Assembly: GCA_024234075.1 (NCBI GenBank)
Contig: JACKOV010000014.1
Span: 1-20,865 of the forward strand
DNA from: Nevskiaceae bacterium
GTDB taxonomy: Bacteria; Pseudomonadota; Gammaproteobacteria; Steroidobacterales; Steroidobacteraceae
Length of the DNA stretch: 20,865 bases
Direction: 5' to 3'
Part shown: piece by piece, positions 20,292 to 20,865 of the stretch
How positions within the stretch are numbered: the first letter of the stretch is position 1
How the letters are laid out: each line of letters opens with the position of its first letter
The notes under the pieces: generated by a model
Database searches by the model: none
What the model was told of the DNA's origin: nothing
The model's input: the letters and a program-made list of their open reading frames with translations, nothing else
Made by a program: the position numbers and the translations under genes

Positions 20292-20549
20292 ATGCTCATT
20301 CTCACCCGGCGCGTCGGCGAAACCGTGATGATCGGTGGTGAAGTCACCGTCACTGTGCTCGGGATCAAGGGCAATCAGGTTCGTCTCGGTATCAACGCAC
20401 CGAAGGATGTCGCGGTGCATCGCGAGGAGATCTTCGAACGCATCAAGGCCGAGCATGGCTGTGAAGGCGACGCGGCGAACGGCTCGGCTGCCGGCGCCGC
20501 GGGCGCGGGGCTCGGCAACGGCGCGGGCCTGTACGACGCTCGCTCGTGA
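20292..20549 (+). CDS. csrA: Carbon storage regulator CsrA (RsmA), with extended C-terminus
   Basis: An 85-residue RNA-binding regulator (E. coli 61). The first about 55 residues are canonical: MLILTRRVGETVMIGG, then VTVLGIKGNQVRLGINAPKDVAVHREEI, with the conserved Leu4 and Arg44 needed for binding GGA motifs in mRNA leaders. After EHGCEGDAAN comes an unusual tail of about 20 residues rich in Gly and Ala, ending LYDARS. ATG 20292 follows a strong GGGAGAGG (20277-20284), itself a GGA-containing leader that could be an autoregulatory CsrA site. Position after alaS and before tRNA-Ser is as in E. coli. Confidence 0.97.
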   Translation: MLILTRRVGETVMIGGEVTVTVLGIKGNQVRLGINAPKDVAVHREEIFERIKAEHGCEGDAANGSAAGAAGAGLGNGAGLYDARS

Positions 20550-20615
20550 GCTGGGCGCCAGCCAGGTTGGGTGAGGCGGGCGGGCCGGCCGGATGGGGCG
20601 GGAATCAGGCCGCGC

Positions 20616-20644
20616 TTTACGGCGGCAGGCCCCGCCAGTATCAT
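20616..20644 (+). promoter_or_regulatory. Candidate promoter of the tRNA-Ser gene with GC-rich discriminator
   Basis: TTTACG (20616-20621), a 17-nt spacer and TATCAT (20639-20644), followed by TCCGCCCC. A GC-rich discriminator after the -10 is typical of stable-RNA promoters under stringent control. Transcription would start near 20651, about 60 nt before the mature tRNA. Confidence 0.45.
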
Positions 20645-20713
20645 TCCGCCCCTGCCTCGGGTCGTTGCGTTGCCGGTCATCGTAAGCGCCTGATTGAAAA
20701 GGAGTTTTAGTCC

Positions 20714-20804
20714 GGAGAGATGGCCGAGTGGTCGAAGGCGCACCCCTGCTAAGGGTGTAAGGGTCAAAAGCCCTTCGAGGGTTCGAATCCCTCTCTCTCC
20801 GCCA
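20714..20804 (+). tRNA. tRNA-Ser (anticodon GCU)
   Basis: A 91-nt class II tRNA with encoded CCA. The acceptor stem GGAGAGA (20714-20720) pairs with the TCTCTCC before GCCA (20801-20804). The anticodon stem CACCC/GGGTG encloses the loop CTGCTAA with anticodon GCT at 20748-20750, reading AGC and AGU. A long variable arm and the T-arm GGTTCGAATCC follow. The location after csrA matches E. coli serV. Confidence 0.98.
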
Positions 20805-20865
20805 GCTTCCCGACCACGACGAACGCGACGACGACGAGCCAGATAGACAGACAGTTTCAAACGGT

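Noticed and set aside
20375..20860. Minus-strand frame covering the tRNA-Ser gene
   Set aside because: Its RGIRTLEGLLTLTPLAGVRL segment is the antisense translation of tRNA-Ser, a well-known false protein annotation.

Overview
The window is GC-rich and densely coded, and looks like a chromosomal segment of a free-living gammaproteobacterium. Two gene orders known from E. coli are kept: pgeF followed (after one inserted gene) by clpB on the left, and pncC-recA-recX-alaS-csrA-tRNA-Ser(GCU) on the right. The genus cannot be told from this segment. The AspRS carries the H/G residues seen in the non-discriminating enzymes of Pseudomonas-like bacteria, which suggests that Asn-tRNA(Asn) is made by the transamidation route.

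Left part (1-7302, mostly + strand): the 3' end of pgeF, a ZIP-family metal permease with a Zur-like box at its start, clpB behind a sigma-32-like promoter, an FmdB-type zinc-ribbon protein with a long basic tail, a small Cys/His-rich conserved protein on the minus strand, aspS, and a small lipase-like alpha/beta hydrolase. The hydrolase overlaps tail-to-tail with mutS (minus strand, 7283-9949).

Middle part (9950-14440): the accessory stretch. Two copies of a regulatory module lie here. Each has an AraC-type regulator on the minus strand, a shared 49-bp operator-like block, and a target gene on the + strand. In the copy at 12709-14440 the regulator is intact and the target is an exported protein of unknown function with an EF-hand-like loop. 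In the copy at 9983-10775 the regulator is reduced to a remnant in which the N-terminal tip is joined to the C-terminal helix-turn-helix, while the target, an AhpD-like/carboxymuconolactone decarboxylase-family protein, is intact. The surviving AraC protein may therefore serve both operators. Between the modules are a terminator, a fragment of a metallo-beta-lactamase-fold hydrolase and a ClsC-like phospholipase D/cardiolipin synthase.

Right part (14441-20865, + strand): a DUF2024 protein, a group III truncated haemoglobin behind a well-formed NsrR-like box and promoter, pncC, recA, recX, alaS, csrA and tRNA-Ser(GCU). The last block is the usual DNA-repair, translation and global-regulation cluster.

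A recurring feature is that several genes (ZIP, clpB, the small Cys-rich gene, aspS, truncated haemoglobin) have a -10 element only 7-11 nt before the start codon and no Shine-Dalgarno sequence, as expected for leaderless or nearly leaderless mRNAs. Others (fmdB-like, DUF2024, recA, csrA) have good Shine-Dalgarno sequences.
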